Program-made: the position numbers and the translations under genes
Shown here: in pieces, positions 8,143 to 17,520 of the stretch
How positions within the stretch are numbered: the stretch's first letter is position 1
Layout of the letters: each line of letters starts with the position of its first letter
The notes under the pieces: model-generated
Told to the model about the DNA's origin: nothing
The model's input: only the letters and a program-made list of their open reading frames with translations
The model's database searches: none
Source: 40CM-4-68-19 sp036513415
GTDB lineage: Bacteria; Myxococcota; Myxococcia; Myxococcales; 40CM-4-68-19
NCBI GenBank assembly: GCA_036513415.1
Contig: DATBZA010000163.1
Location: 9,510-73,509 of the forward strand
Direction: 5' to 3'
Length of the DNA stretch: 64,000 nt

Positions 8143-10263
8143 TCAGGGGCTCTCCTTCGCTGCGGCTTCGATCCGGCGCTCGCCCTGAACGCCGGGGCCG
8201 CCGTTCTCCACCTTGTTCAGCTCTTCCGCGACGCCTCTTCGCAAACGTGCCAGGGGGCCGGGCTTGCGGTCGTAGTCGATGAACCGGCGCTGCTCGGCGT
8301 CGCCGTTGTAGAAGCGGCTCACGAACTCCTCGCGCTCAGCCATCTTGCGCTCGAAGATGCGGCGCACGTCGCTCTGGTCCCGGATGATGTACGGGGTGAG
8401 GAAGAGCAATAGATTGGTCTTCTGCTTCCTGCTGCTCTCGCTGCGGAAAAACCAGCCGAGAAGCGGCAGCGACCCGAGGACCGGCACCTTCGACACGCTC
8501 CGCGTGACGCGCTCCTGGATCAACCCGCCGATCACGACCGTTTCCTGGTCCCTGGCGACCACGGTCGTCTTGGCGGAGCGCTTGCTGGTCGTGGGCCCGA
8601 GCGTCTTGTCCACGCTGGCGATCTCCTCCGTCTGCTCGTCCACTTCAAGCCGCACGTAGTCTCCCTGGTTGATCTGCGGCTTGATGTGGAGCTTCAGCTC
8701 CACGTTCTGGCGCTGGATGGGCGCGTACAGAGAGCCGAGGCTGCTCACGATCGTCGACGTGCTACTGCTGTTCGACCCGGCCGGCGCGTACGCCGCCTGG
8801 AACGGCACGTTCTGCCCCACCGTGATCTCGCCCTCCGTATTGTCGGTCATGATCAGGTGCGGCGTGCTGATGACGTTCACGTCGCTCGAGCTCTGCAGCG
8901 CCTGCAGCACGATCCCGAACGAAGGAATGCTGACCCCCGAAACGGTGATCGGGGGTCCCTGGATGCCGGCGAGAAAGCCGTTGAGGCTGGCCAGGGACGA
9001 CACGCCGCCGAGCGAGCTGAGTCCGCCCAACGCGGTGCCCAGGACGGCGGTGCCCGACCCGGTCGTGTTCGCAAAGGTGAAGTCCCTCTGCGTGCCGGCG
9101 TGCAGCGACGCGCCCAGCTCCGCGTCATCCTCCAGGTTGACTTCCATGATCACTGCCTCGACGAAGACCTGCCGCCGCGCGATATCGAGCCGCTCGATCA
9201 ACTTCACGACGTTGCGGTAGTCGGCTTGGCTCGCGATCACCACCAGCGAGTTCGTGTTCTTGTCCGCGGTCACCTTGACCTCGCCGTTGAGCAGATCCGC
9301 GGCCGGCGCCCCTGATGGACTCGGCGCCGACGGCGGCGCTGCAGCACGCCGCTTTCCGGAGAGTCCCTGGGCGAACGACTGCAGCGTGGAGGCAACGTCC
9401 TCCGCCTTGGCATTTTCGAGATAGTAGACGTGCACGCCGCCCTCGCCCGTCGGAATATCGAGTTGCCGCAGCAGATCGAGCACGGACTGGAACGAATTGT
9501 CACCGGCGATCACGACGAGCTTGTTCGTTCGCTCGTCAGCGATGAGCCGGGCTCCGCGCCCCCCAACCGCTGCGGGCGAAGTCGGCCCCTGCTTCGATCC
9601 CGCCTGCGCCTGCAAGATCTCGCTCAGCTTCTGCGCCAGATCCTGGGCTCCGGCATGCTGCACGGCGACGATGTGGATGTCCTGCGAACCGCCGGGCTGA
9701 TCGAGCTGCTCGATCAGCTTCTCCAACCGCCGCATGTTGAGGCCGAGATCCGAAAGGATGAGCGTGTTGGGCGGAACAATCTGCAGATCGGAATCGCGCG
9801 AAGTGAACTGAGCGAGCACGTTGCGCATCTGCTCCGCCTCGACGAAGCCGAGCTTGAACAGCTTGGTCACCATCTGCTCGGTCGCCGGCACTTCCTGGCC
9901 GCTGTCGAGATAGGTCGGGATGACGGCGCGCGACGACTGCTTCTTCTCGACGAGCTTCCAGTAGCGGCCTACCGGATACAGTGCCCAGTTGTTCGCATCC
10001 AGCGCCGCGAGAAAGACGCTCCAGACCTCGTCCGCGGGAATGGGGACGTTGGAAAGAATGGTGACCTTTCCCGAGAGCCGCTCCGGCAGGATGAAGTTGC
10101 GCTGCGTGAACTGGCTCACGAACTGGATCACTTCCGCCAGGTCGCGCTTGTCGAAGGACATCAGCACCGTCTTTGCGTTCCTGCCCACCTCCTTGTGATC
10201 GACCGGTTGGACAGGCGCGGGCGCCACGGACAGTGCGGAGACAAGCAGATGCGCGAGCGGCAC
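8143..10263 (-). CDS. gspD: General secretion pathway protein D (secretin)
   Basis: 706 residues from a GTG at 10263. It shows an N-terminal signal peptide, an N0 domain (about 30-105), then N1-N3 repeats with the typical DLAQKLSEIL and NTNSLVVIASQADYRNV segments. A serine/glycine-rich loop (about 385-440) precedes the secretin pore domain ending in VPVLGSLPLLGWFF and KTNLLLFLTPYIIRD. It forms the outer-membrane channel of type II secretion. No other gsp genes occur in the window, so it is solitary here, and its assembly partners must lie elsewhere. About 65 residues after the secretin domain are charged and may be the pilotin-binding tail. Confidence 0.95.
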   Translation of the reverse strand: MPLAHLLVSALSVAPAPVQPVDHKEVGRNAKTVLMSFDKRDLAEVIQFVSQFTQRNFILPERLSGKVTILSNVPIPADEVWSVFLAALDANNWALYPVGRYWKLVEKKQSSRAVIPTYLDSGQEVPATEQMVTKLFKLGFVEAEQMRNVLAQFTSRDSDLQIVPPNTLILSDLGLNMRRLEKLIEQLDQPGGSQDIHIVAVQHAGAQDLAQKLSEILQAQAGSKQGPTSPAAVGGRGARLIADERTNKLVVIAGDNSFQSVLDLLRQLDIPTGEGGVHVYYLENAKAEDVASTLQSFAQGLSGKRRAAAPPSAPSPSGAPAADLLNGEVKVTADKNTNSLVVIASQADYRNVVKLIERLDIARRQVFVEAVIMEVNLEDDAELGASLHAGTQRDFTFANTTGSGTAVLGTALGGLSSLGGVSSLASLNGFLAGIQGPPITVSGVSIPSFGIVLQALQSSSDVNVISTPHLIMTDNTEGEITVGQNVPFQAAYAPAGSNSSSTSTIVSSLGSLYAPIQRQNVELKLHIKPQINQGDYVRLEVDEQTEEIASVDKTLGPTTSKRSAKTTVVARDQETVVIGGLIQERVTRSVSKVPVLGSLPLLGWFFRSESSRKQKTNLLLFLTPYIIRDQSDVRRIFERKMAEREEFVSRFYNGDAEQRRFIDYDRKPGPLARLRRGVAEELNKVENGGPGVQGERRIEAAAKESP

Positions 10264-10443
10264 GCCGGGTCCGTCTGCACGCGATGTGCCGGACCGCCGC
10301 TCGCTGCTCGCCTCTCTGCGGACGCCGCCTCGCCCGGAATCGGACTGACAGCAAGTCCGGCGATCTGTCAGTCCATGACAAAATGGCTTCGCAGTCGTTC
10401 ACGCCGCCTTCATGGACGGTTTGCGTTCAGAATCGCGAGCCGT

Positions 10444-11106
10444 TCAAGTGGTCGCCGCGACGGTCGCACCAGCCGGACGGCCCGGAGAGTTCAATGGCGG
10501 CGCCATGGCGCGCTTGCGCGGACTTGCCTTTTTCGCGACCCGCTTGCGCTTCTGGCCGGGTTCAGCTCTTGCCGCCTTACGCAGCTTCCTTGCGGCTTCC
10601 TTCTGCAACGGCAGTCCTTTGACCTGGGTGCCTGTCTTCGGTTTGAGCCACCAGCGCACATCCACCGGCTTCGCGTCGCTGAGCTTGGACGCGTCGACCC
10701 GAACGATGGCTCCTTTTTTCAGGTCGATGTCCGCCGGCGACACGCCGGAAAGGGCGGCCAGGGCCAAGGACAATTGAGGCTCATGACCGACGAGCGCGAC
10801 CGCCCCTGACCTGCCGGCTCGCTTCGCGACGGCAGCGCGCAAGGTGGCGACGTCGAACTTCGGATCCAGCTCCTCCAGGACAGCCACTTCGCCGTGCTTG
10901 GTGGCGCCTGCGAGAATCTCCGCGGTCTGTACGGCGCGCACCAGTGGGCTCGTGAGGATGAGGTCCAGCTTGTGGCCGAGCTTCCCGAACGCGCGGGCGG
11001 TCTTGTGGAATCGACGGCGGCCTTTGTCGGTCAACCCTCGCGAGCCATCCGGAATTGCTTCGCCACCATCCACCGCGATGCCGTGACGTACGAGATAGAG
11101 CTGCAT
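10444..11106 (-). CDS. SixA-like phosphohistidine phosphatase with basic tail
   Basis: 220 residues. Residues 1-155 form a histidine phosphatase domain: the catalytic RHG motif is in LVRHGIA at the N-terminus, LTSPLVRAVQTAEI is the second Arg block, and VGHEPQLS carries the second catalytic His. SixA removes phosphate from phosphohistidine, for example on HPt domains. The remaining 60 residues are very rich in Lys/Arg (KRKRVAKKASPRKRA) and end with a GRP core, unlike classical SixA of about 160 residues. The tail may bind nucleic acid. Monocistronic on the minus strand. Confidence 0.85.
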   Translation of the reverse strand: MQLYLVRHGIAVDGGEAIPDGSRGLTDKGRRRFHKTARAFGKLGHKLDLILTSPLVRAVQTAEILAGATKHGEVAVLEELDPKFDVATLRAAVAKRAGRSGAVALVGHEPQLSLALAALSGVSPADIDLKKGAIVRVDASKLSDAKPVDVRWWLKPKTGTQVKGLPLQKEAARKLRKAARAEPGQKRKRVAKKASPRKRAMAPPLNSPGRPAGATVAATT

Positions 11107-11181
11107 GAGAAGTCCTCCGGCGGGAGAGAGGCGCGCACAATACCACTGCGGCTTCGCCGAAGTCTTCAGCGGAATTCGTGG

Positions 11182-12456
11182 TCAGGGTTCCAGCGCGTTC
11201 GCGCGGCAGATCGCCGCGTATGCGTCCGCGCTAGGACGTAACTCGCGCTTCTGGGTGGCCAGGTCGAGGGACAACAGCCCAAATCGCGGCGCCCATCCTT
11301 CCGACCACTCGAAGTTGTCGACGAGCGACCAGTGGAAGTACCCGCGAACGTCGGCGCCTTGCTGGATCGCCTCATGGACTGCCGCGACATGGTCACGCAG
11401 GAAGCCATTCCGCACGGAGTCGGCGCCATTCGCGATGCCGTTCTCGGTCACGTACAAGGGAACGCGCAGGCGCGCGTGTCGCAGGAGCTGGCGAGTCAGT
11501 CCCGACGGCGACACCTGTCCCCAATCAACCACGGCGCCCCGAACCGTCGGGGTCTGCACGTGCCTTCCAAACAGTCGCTGCTGCTCGCGCGCATCGAAAC
11601 GCACGGCGTAACGGCCGTAGTAATTGAGACCGAGGAAGTCGAATGATCGCCGGAGGAACGGTACGCGCTCGGGAACCGCCCGGATGGGAGGCAGCAGCAT
11701 GCCGGTTTCCAGCGCGTGAATGACGGCTCCCATGAACGACCAGTCCTGGAGAAGCGCCACAATCCGGTCCGCCGCCCGGGCGCGATCTGGCTCCAGGAGC
11801 GGCGCGTTGACGACGATGCCGACGGTGCACCGTGCATCGATTTCCTTCATCGTCCGATACGCGGCGGCGTGAGCGCGCAGCATGATGGAGAGCGCTCGCA
11901 GGCCGGCGAAGAGGCTGCCTCGACCCGGCGGCCACTCGGCCATCGCATAGCCAGCTCCCGCGACTGCCGCGGGCTCGTTCAAGGTGACCCAAAGCTGGAC
12001 CCGGGTGCCGAGCGCCTCGAGACACTTGCGCGCAAACCGCGCGAACCACGTGACCGCAGCGCTACATTCCCACCCGCCGGCGCGCGCGACCCAGCGCGGC
12101 AGGGTGCAGTGATTGAGCGTGACCATCGCGCGCAATCCGAGCTCGTGCATGCGATCGAGGAGGCGCGCGTATCGCGCGAAGGCGGCTTCGTCAAAACGGC
12201 CCTCCTCGGGCTCGAGACGGCTCCACTCCAGTCCGAGCCGGTGCGCGTTCTGTCCGAGACGGGCGGCAACGGCAAGATCTTCCTCGGCCATTCCCGCCCA
12301 CCAGGCGCATGCACGGCCCGCTCTGGTGCCGTCGTGGATCCGTCCTGGAATCTCCTCCCACTCGGACCAGTCGTTGTTGTCGTTCCCGCCCTCGACCTGG
12401 TGCGCGGACGTCGAAGTCCCCCACAGGAAGTCCGGCGGAAACGCGCGCGAGCTCAC
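11182..12456 (-). CDS. Glycoside hydrolase family 1 beta-glycosidase
   Basis: 424-residue retaining beta-glycosidase of family GH1. The N-terminal FLWGTSTSAHQVEGG signature is intact. The acid/base Glu is in WVTLNEPAAVAG and the nucleophile Glu is in LYVTENG; a final FHWSLVDNFEW block completes the aglycone/glycone site. No signal peptide is present, so it is probably cytosolic and hydrolyses an imported disaccharide or aryl-beta-glucoside. Slightly shorter than the usual 440-470 residues. No transporter is adjacent. Confidence 0.93.
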   Translation of the reverse strand: MSSRAFPPDFLWGTSTSAHQVEGGNDNNDWSEWEEIPGRIHDGTRAGRACAWWAGMAEEDLAVAARLGQNAHRLGLEWSRLEPEEGRFDEAAFARYARLLDRMHELGLRAMVTLNHCTLPRWVARAGGWECSAAVTWFARFARKCLEALGTRVQLWVTLNEPAAVAGAGYAMAEWPPGRGSLFAGLRALSIMLRAHAAAYRTMKEIDARCTVGIVVNAPLLEPDRARAADRIVALLQDWSFMGAVIHALETGMLLPPIRAVPERVPFLRRSFDFLGLNYYGRYAVRFDAREQQRLFGRHVQTPTVRGAVVDWGQVSPSGLTRQLLRHARLRVPLYVTENGIANGADSVRNGFLRDHVAAVHEAIQQGADVRGYFHWSLVDNFEWSEGWAPRFGLLSLDLATQKRELRPSADAYAAICRANALEP

Positions 12457-12582
12457 GGCTTGGATTCTCGCAGCAACAGGCTCCCCGTTGAAGGCTCATT
12501 TTCTGATCCAGAGCCGGTTCTTCGAGACGATCGGTCGGCGTCAGATGATCAGTGGTCAAGAGAATGGTCGGCTGGTACGTAC

Positions 12583-12603
12583 GGCGGCTCCGTGGGAGCC
12601 GCC
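12583..12603 (-). terminator. 9-bp perfect hairpin downstream of the small secreted protein gene
   Basis: GGCGGCTCC and GGAGCCGCC form a perfect inverted repeat with a 3-base loop, 33 bp beyond the 3' end of the minus-strand gene at 12636. No T-run follows on the minus strand. Confidence 0.55.
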
Positions 12604-12635
12604 GTCCTCCTTCTTGCAAAGGCGCCGGCTGGACA

Positions 12636-12938
12636 TCAGTGCGTAGCTGCGTCGGTTCCCGAGTCGTCCGTCGGCTCATCCACCAACGGCCCCCCGATTG
12701 GCGGCCCGCCCTTGTTCTCATCCAGGAACCTGGACATCGGATTCGGCTTCGCCACGGGAACTCCGTCGGCGTCGATCGTGGCTGGCCCTTTGACGTACGC
12801 CCCGTAGGGGGGCGGATCCGACTGCTGGCTCTGCCCGGTCGCGGTGGCTCCCGTTCCTGCAGCACTGTCCTGGGCCCGCACCGCCGTCGCGGCCAGGGAT
12901 CCGGCCGCAATCATTGTTCCGACCATCATCCATCTCAT
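12636..12938 (-). CDS. Small secreted protein of unknown function
   Basis: 100 residues. A signal peptide (about 1-22, cleaved after AVRA) is followed by a Gln/Ser/Gly-rich stretch and a proline-rich segment with no known domain; the end is acidic (EPTDDSG). A GA-rich ribosome binding region (GGAAAGGGAAAGGGAAAA) precedes the ATG. A 57-bp repeat shared with the small gene at 61785 lies about 90 bp upstream, and a hairpin terminator follows. Function unknown. Confidence 0.6.
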   Translation of the reverse strand: MRWMMVGTMIAAGSLAATAVRAQDSAAGTGATATGQSQQSDPPPYGAYVKGPATIDADGVPVAKPNPMSRFLDENKGGPPIGGPLVDEPTDDSGTDAATH

Positions 12939-13030
12939 TGGTTTTCCCTTTCCCTTTCCGACTTCAGAGCGACATGCCCTGGAGTTTCAACTGTCGGAAG
13001 GTTAGGAGCGGGGAAGCCACGTGCCTCGTC

Positions 13031-13086
13031 GATCCGACCGGAGACCGTCTCGCGTCGACGAGCGCCGAGAAACTGGCGCCCTGACG
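13031..13086. repeat. Dispersed 57-bp element, copy A
   Basis: This 56-base stretch matches 62139-62195 closely (both begin GATCCGACCGGAGACCGTC, share GTCGACGAGCGCCG and end in TGACG). It contains an internal GAGA-CCG-TCTC inverted repeat and a CGTCGACG palindrome. It lies about 93 bp upstream of the minus-strand small gene starting at 12938. Either a shared regulatory element or a small dispersed repeat. Confidence 0.7.
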
Positions 13087-13164
13087 TTCGGCGGCCCCGA
13101 AATGCGCATGGAGCTGTTCGTGGACGGCGGCCTGGCTCAGGTCTGAACGGGTGGGCGCCCCGCG

Positions 13165-15048
13165 CTACTGCCGGACCACATCGCTCGTCAGCGGCGGCGT
13201 ACTCGCGGGCATCTCCCGATGCAGCGTGGCCTGCTCGAAGGCATAAGCGAAACCGATCAATTTCGGCTCGCTGAATGCCGGCCCGGAGAAGGTCACACCG
13301 AAGGGCGAGGGCTTTGCGCCGAATTGGGGCGGGAGGGTGGCCGGGTTCGGGATGAACCCGCCCGGTACGATGACGCTGGGATAACCTGCACGCGCGGGGG
13401 CGTTGGCGCCGCGATTGGCGGGGAAGAGCACGGCATCGTATCTGTTCGTACCGTCCGCGTTCTTGTAGATCTGATCGAGCCCGCAGGTCCTCGACAACTC
13501 GAGATCCTTCTTGCGGTCATCTTGGTAGTTCCTCAGATCGTCGCCTGGGCCGGTCTTGAGCTCCTGCGCGGCTTCGGCGATCTCCTGCAGGTACTTGAGA
13601 GCCACGTCTCCGTGCGCGCTGTTGAAGGCGATCACGTCTTCAAGCGTGTGCACCGTTCGGACCGGGATCCCGGCATTCGAAGCACTCACCCCGGGACCGA
13701 AATCCTCGTCGGCCAGATAGGCGTTGAGATCGCGCTTGAAGCCGAAGACCAGGACCGTCGTGCAATTCTGTGTCACCACGCACTGCTCCGATGACCGAGG
13801 CGGGCTGGCCCTCCTGGCGCGGACCTGATCCACGGTGACACAGCTGCCAAAGTTGCTGAGCTTCGCCTGGTCGGGAAGCTCGACGTCGAGATCGACCGTC
13901 GCGCCCTGGGCCCGCAACAGCGCAATCGCGTCCTGCATCAGCCCCTGCTGGGCGGCGGTCAGGCCGACCCAATAGGGCGAGCGTGGGACCGCGATGCGTG
14001 CTCCACGAAGCGCGTTCTTGTTCAGGAACTGCGCATAGTCGCGGAAGCAGTTCCCGGGTGTGAGACAGGCGCGGGTGGCGGGGTCCTTTTCATCGAATCC
14101 CGCCAGCACTCCGAGGAGCTTCGCAGCGTCGGTCACCGTCCGCGCCATCGGCCCTGCCGTGTCCTGATCGGCGGTGATCGGAACGATCCCCGTTCGGCTC
14201 ACCAGGCCCAGCGTCGGCTTGATGCCGACGAGGCTGTTCTGACCTGAAGGACTCAGGATCGATCCCGACGTCTCGGTGCCCACCCCGACGGTTGCGAGGT
14301 TCGCGGCCACGGCGATGCCCGGACCGGAGCTGGAGCCGCCGGTCTGCAACACCGGGCGGCCGTCATTCACCGGGGACGTCGTTCTCGGATCGATGCGAGG
14401 GTCGTAAGGATTGAAGCCATAGCCCACCCTGGCCAGGTCGGCGCCCGGAGCCTGGAAAAGCTGGAACCGGAGCTGCGAGCTGAAGCCCGTCGGCATGGTC
14501 AAGGCGATGAAATTGGCGAACTCCGTCAGGGTGCCCTTACCGAGGATGATGGCGCCGGCCCGGCGCAGCTTCCTGACGATGAACGCGTCCTTCTTCGGCC
14601 TCGATCCGCCCAAAGCCACGGATCCCGCCGTGGTCGGCATGTCCTTGGTGGCGATGTTGTCCTTGAGGATGACCGGGATTCCGAACAACGGCCTTCGGGC
14701 CCCATCATCATTCTGGGAATCCTCGCCATCCAGATCGTCGAGGTCCAAACGGCGCGCGTCGGCGGCGGCGCGCTCGTTCACGTGCATGAAGCTGTTGAGC
14801 GGCTGCGGACCGTCCAACGGCCGGAGCGGCTGTGGAAGGTTGCTCTGGTCGTATTTCGCGATCCGCTCGAGATACATGTGCACCAGATCCTCGGGGCTCA
14901 GCGTCCCAGAGCGGTATGCGGCCTGGATATCGGAGATGGTGGTCTCGACCAGGTGAAAGTCACTGCTGCCACTGGCGTGGCTGACGGTCGGCGAACCGAG
15001 CAACGCAACCGCAAGCAGCAGCGAACCGCGCGGGCAAAAATCCTTCAT
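13165..15048 (-). CDS. Secreted amidase (amidase signature family)
   Basis: 627 residues with a signal peptide (about 1-25). The amidase signature fold is intact. The catalytic Lys is in GIPVILKDNIATK. The glycine/serine loop GGSSSGPGIAVAANLA supplies the cis-Ser, and the nucleophilic Ser is in GTETSGSILSP; TLGLVSRTGIVP and DTAGPMARTV follow. These enzymes hydrolyse amides by a Ser-cisSer-Lys triad. The signal peptide and a C-terminal extension to 627 residues (classical enzymes about 480-500) resemble secreted aryl-acylamidase or peptide amidase types. Stands alone on its strand. Confidence 0.92.
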   Translation of the reverse strand: MKDFCPRGSLLLAVALLGSPTVSHASGSSDFHLVETTISDIQAAYRSGTLSPEDLVHMYLERIAKYDQSNLPQPLRPLDGPQPLNSFMHVNERAAADARRLDLDDLDGEDSQNDDGARRPLFGIPVILKDNIATKDMPTTAGSVALGGSRPKKDAFIVRKLRRAGAIILGKGTLTEFANFIALTMPTGFSSQLRFQLFQAPGADLARVGYGFNPYDPRIDPRTTSPVNDGRPVLQTGGSSSGPGIAVAANLATVGVGTETSGSILSPSGQNSLVGIKPTLGLVSRTGIVPITADQDTAGPMARTVTDAAKLLGVLAGFDEKDPATRACLTPGNCFRDYAQFLNKNALRGARIAVPRSPYWVGLTAAQQGLMQDAIALLRAQGATVDLDVELPDQAKLSNFGSCVTVDQVRARRASPPRSSEQCVVTQNCTTVLVFGFKRDLNAYLADEDFGPGVSASNAGIPVRTVHTLEDVIAFNSAHGDVALKYLQEIAEAAQELKTGPGDDLRNYQDDRKKDLELSRTCGLDQIYKNADGTNRYDAVLFPANRGANAPARAGYPSVIVPGGFIPNPATLPPQFGAKPSPFGVTFSGPAFSEPKLIGFAYAFEQATLHREMPASTPPLTSDVVRQ

Positions 15049-15268
15049 GTGTTCTCCTCTCGCAGCAATGCCGCGCGTGGCGGCTACGAAACGATTTGGG
15101 TGGTGTTCGCCGGCCGTTCGGGCGATGGCGAGAGGGAGATGCCAGATGCTCCGCGTGCATCGCGACGACCGAAGGGCGTCGGAGTCAGACGGCGAACATT
15201 TCTTCCGGCCTCGATGTTGGGGCTCTCTCGGCGAGCCCTACGCGGCCGTCGTTCTGATTCGCCCTGGA

Positions 15269-15500
15269 TCAGAGAGCCTTTTCAACAGCGCGCCGGATGG
15301 CGCCCGCCGGATCGTTCCTCACGATGCGGCCATGAGTCGGCACCAGGCGCACGAGGCCCGTCGTCTCGGCAAGCCGCAGGAGGTCGGCTTTGAGCGCCTT
15401 CTTGTCGTTCACGGCGCGCAGCTTGAAGAACGGCGGCACCTTCGGCTCCTGACCGGTGAAGCCCATTACGGCCGCGGAGCTTTCGCCATTTCTCCCCCTT
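15269..15500 (-). pseudogene. 5'-truncated MBL-fold hydrolase relic
   Basis: Only the last 65 or so codons resemble a protein: an MGFTGQEPKVPPFFKLR segment and then VRLVPTHGRIV, which looks like the final metal-ligand histidine region of metallo-beta-lactamase-fold hydrolases of the DUF4336-like kind. The N-terminal HxHxDH motif is absent, and the frame upstream (to 15649) is arginine-rich noise. There is no ribosome binding site before the internal ATG at 15466. I read it as the tail of a gene whose front has been lost. Confidence 0.5.
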
Positions 15501-15564
15501 TGCACCGCCGCACTTGGTGGGTAGCAACAGGGGTACGCTGCTTTGCTATCGCGACGGAGTGCCG

Positions 15565-17520
15565 CTAGTCCTCGCCTTCTCCGACAACCGACTCGAGCAG
15601 CTTGAAGAAGACGTCGGTGTTCTTCTGCATGCCGACGAACCTCCTCCATGCGCTGCTGCCGGTGCTGTACGCCGAGATGGGAACGTCGGAGGCGGTGTGC
15701 ACGGCCTGATCGCCCGGCGCCTGCCCACGGATGAAGAACCCGGGCTGGTCGATAGTGCGCCCGAGCGGCGTGGACGAGTACCCCTTCCCGGCCAACTCGC
15801 CCTTGATGTTCGAGGGCAGCAGGCTGTCGATCACCGTGAGCGGCTTGGTCAGCCAGGTCTCGTAACGGTCGCCGTTCGCGCCGAACCCGAAAAGAATCTT
15901 GCCATCCACGTCGTAGGACGCGGGATAGCCGTCCGGCTGGATGTCATACTTCGGGAAGGCGGCGGCGTCGTAGGTGCCCACCGCCTGCAGGCGCTTCGGC
16001 TGGTTCTTGAACGGGGGATCCGGGCTCAGGTTGGCCGCGTCCGAAGGCAGCGAGGCGAGCTTGGCGACGCCGCCCTGCAGGGCGCCGATGACGCTGAAAC
16101 CCGAGCACTCGTGGTCGGCCACCACGATCACGATCGTGTTGCCGAGCCTGTCAGCCCAGTCGCGCGCCACGCCCACGGCGCGGTCGAACTCGATCACCTC
16201 GCCCACCGCCCGTTCCGCGTCCATCAAGTGCGATTGCTTGTCGATGTGCGCGCCCTCGATCATGAGGAAGAACCCTTTCCGGTTCTTGCTCAGGACCTCG
16301 AGGGCCGCGCTGGTCATCTCGTCAAGCATCGGCTGGTCGGGGGCGTGGTAGTCATCCACCACGCCGGGCTGCGCGGGGTTGCGGCGCTTGGCGACCTTGT
16401 CGAGCGCGACGTTCATGTTGCCGTAACCAAAGAGGCCGAGCAGCTTGCTGGGCGTGCCCGCAGCCGCGAGCTCCGTGGCGCTCGAGACGTAGGTGAAGCC
16501 GTCACCCTCGAAGTCGGCGATCAGGTCGCGGTCCGGATCGACAGCGCCGGACGGCACGCCCCAGGCCGCGGCGAGGTCGGCGGGGAGCCCCGCGTAGTCG
16601 TTGTTGGGCGAGCGGCTCGAACCGTACTGGCTCGAAGGCAGGAACCAGCGCCGTCCGCCGCCCATCAGCACAGCGAGACCGCTGTTTTTCCGCTCATCGA
16701 AGTACTGGTCGACGATGCCCTGTCCGGCGTTGCGGTTGCCGGTGTGCACGGCGTTCGCGGCCGGCGTCGCGTCCTCGATGTCCGCGGTGGAGACGATGCC
16801 GGTGGAAGTGCCCTTCACGCGATGCAGGTACTCGGCCATATACTCGACGCGCGGGTAATAGAACGGGTTCGCCATATGCGCTGGGTAGACGCCTTCCTGG
16901 CCGTTCTGTGCGTGGTTGCCGGTCGTGTAGCAGGCCATGCCCGGCGCCGAGTCCGTGATGATGCTGTTCAAGGAGTGCGTGCTGACCAGGCCCGTCCCCG
17001 GAAAGCCGTCCATCGCGAGGTAGCCGTTGGGATCTCCGCCGGTGACGCCGAAGCGGACGATGCGCGCGGCGGTGCGGTGCGCTGCGCCCATGCCGTCGCC
17101 GAGCAAGATGATGACGTTGCGCGTTCCCCCCGAATCGTGGCCGCCCGCGGGCGAGACCACGAGGAAGCTGGCGCTGGCGGTAGCGGAGCCGGTGTCGTCG
17201 CTCACCGTCGCGGTGATCGTGTGCAGGCCGGCCTTCCTGCTGGAGAAGCCGCGGAGGTTGAAGCCGCCGTAACCGGGGCTGGTGACCTCGTCCGTGCGGG
17301 CGCTCGGCGTCGAGGCGTCCGCCGGCGAGGTGAAGCTCAACGCCTTGCCGTCGACAGAGAGCGCGGCTGAGTAGCGGCCGGTGCCCTTGGCCTCGATGCG
17401 GATGTCGAAACGCTGGCCCGGGAAGAACCGCGCGCCGGAAGGAGGTGTGACGGTGACGATGGGAGCGGCTGACGCGGCACCCGCGACGGCGAGTGACACC
17501 AGCAGGCTTCGGAGGTTCAT
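15565..17520 (-). CDS. Secreted alkaline phosphatase (PhoA superfamily)
   Basis: 651 residues from the ATG at 17520, preceded by AGGAGAAG; the longer upstream open frame is a shadow. A signal peptide (1-19) and a beta-sandwich/Ig-like region (about 20-125, ending SASFLVVSP) precede the alkaline phosphatase domain. The metal site begins at LLGDGMGAAH, the nucleophilic Ser is in ITDSAPGM, and later ligands are in IEGAHIDKQSH and VVADHECSG. It is an exported phosphomonoesterase for phosphate acquisition. Its start overlaps the stop of the upstream small gene by ATGA, so the two are translationally coupled. Confidence 0.93.
   Translation of the reverse strand: MNLRSLLVSLAVAGAASAAPIVTVTPPSGARFFPGQRFDIRIEAKGTGRYSAALSVDGKALSFTSPADASTPSARTDEVTSPGYGGFNLRGFSSRKAGLHTITATVSDDTGSATASASFLVVSPAGGHDSGGTRNVIILLGDGMGAAHRTAARIVRFGVTGGDPNGYLAMDGFPGTGLVSTHSLNSIITDSAPGMACYTTGNHAQNGQEGVYPAHMANPFYYPRVEYMAEYLHRVKGTSTGIVSTADIEDATPAANAVHTGNRNAGQGIVDQYFDERKNSGLAVLMGGGRRWFLPSSQYGSSRSPNNDYAGLPADLAAAWGVPSGAVDPDRDLIADFEGDGFTYVSSATELAAAGTPSKLLGLFGYGNMNVALDKVAKRRNPAQPGVVDDYHAPDQPMLDEMTSAALEVLSKNRKGFFLMIEGAHIDKQSHLMDAERAVGEVIEFDRAVGVARDWADRLGNTIVIVVADHECSGFSVIGALQGGVAKLASLPSDAANLSPDPPFKNQPKRLQAVGTYDAAAFPKYDIQPDGYPASYDVDGKILFGFGANGDRYETWLTKPLTVIDSLLPSNIKGELAGKGYSSTPLGRTIDQPGFFIRGQAPGDQAVHTASDVPISAYSTGSSAWRRFVGMQKNTDVFFKLLESVVGEGED

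Noticed and set aside
12583..12603. Possible operator palindrome
   Set aside because: The perfect 9-bp stem with 3-base loop just beyond a gene end fits a terminator better.
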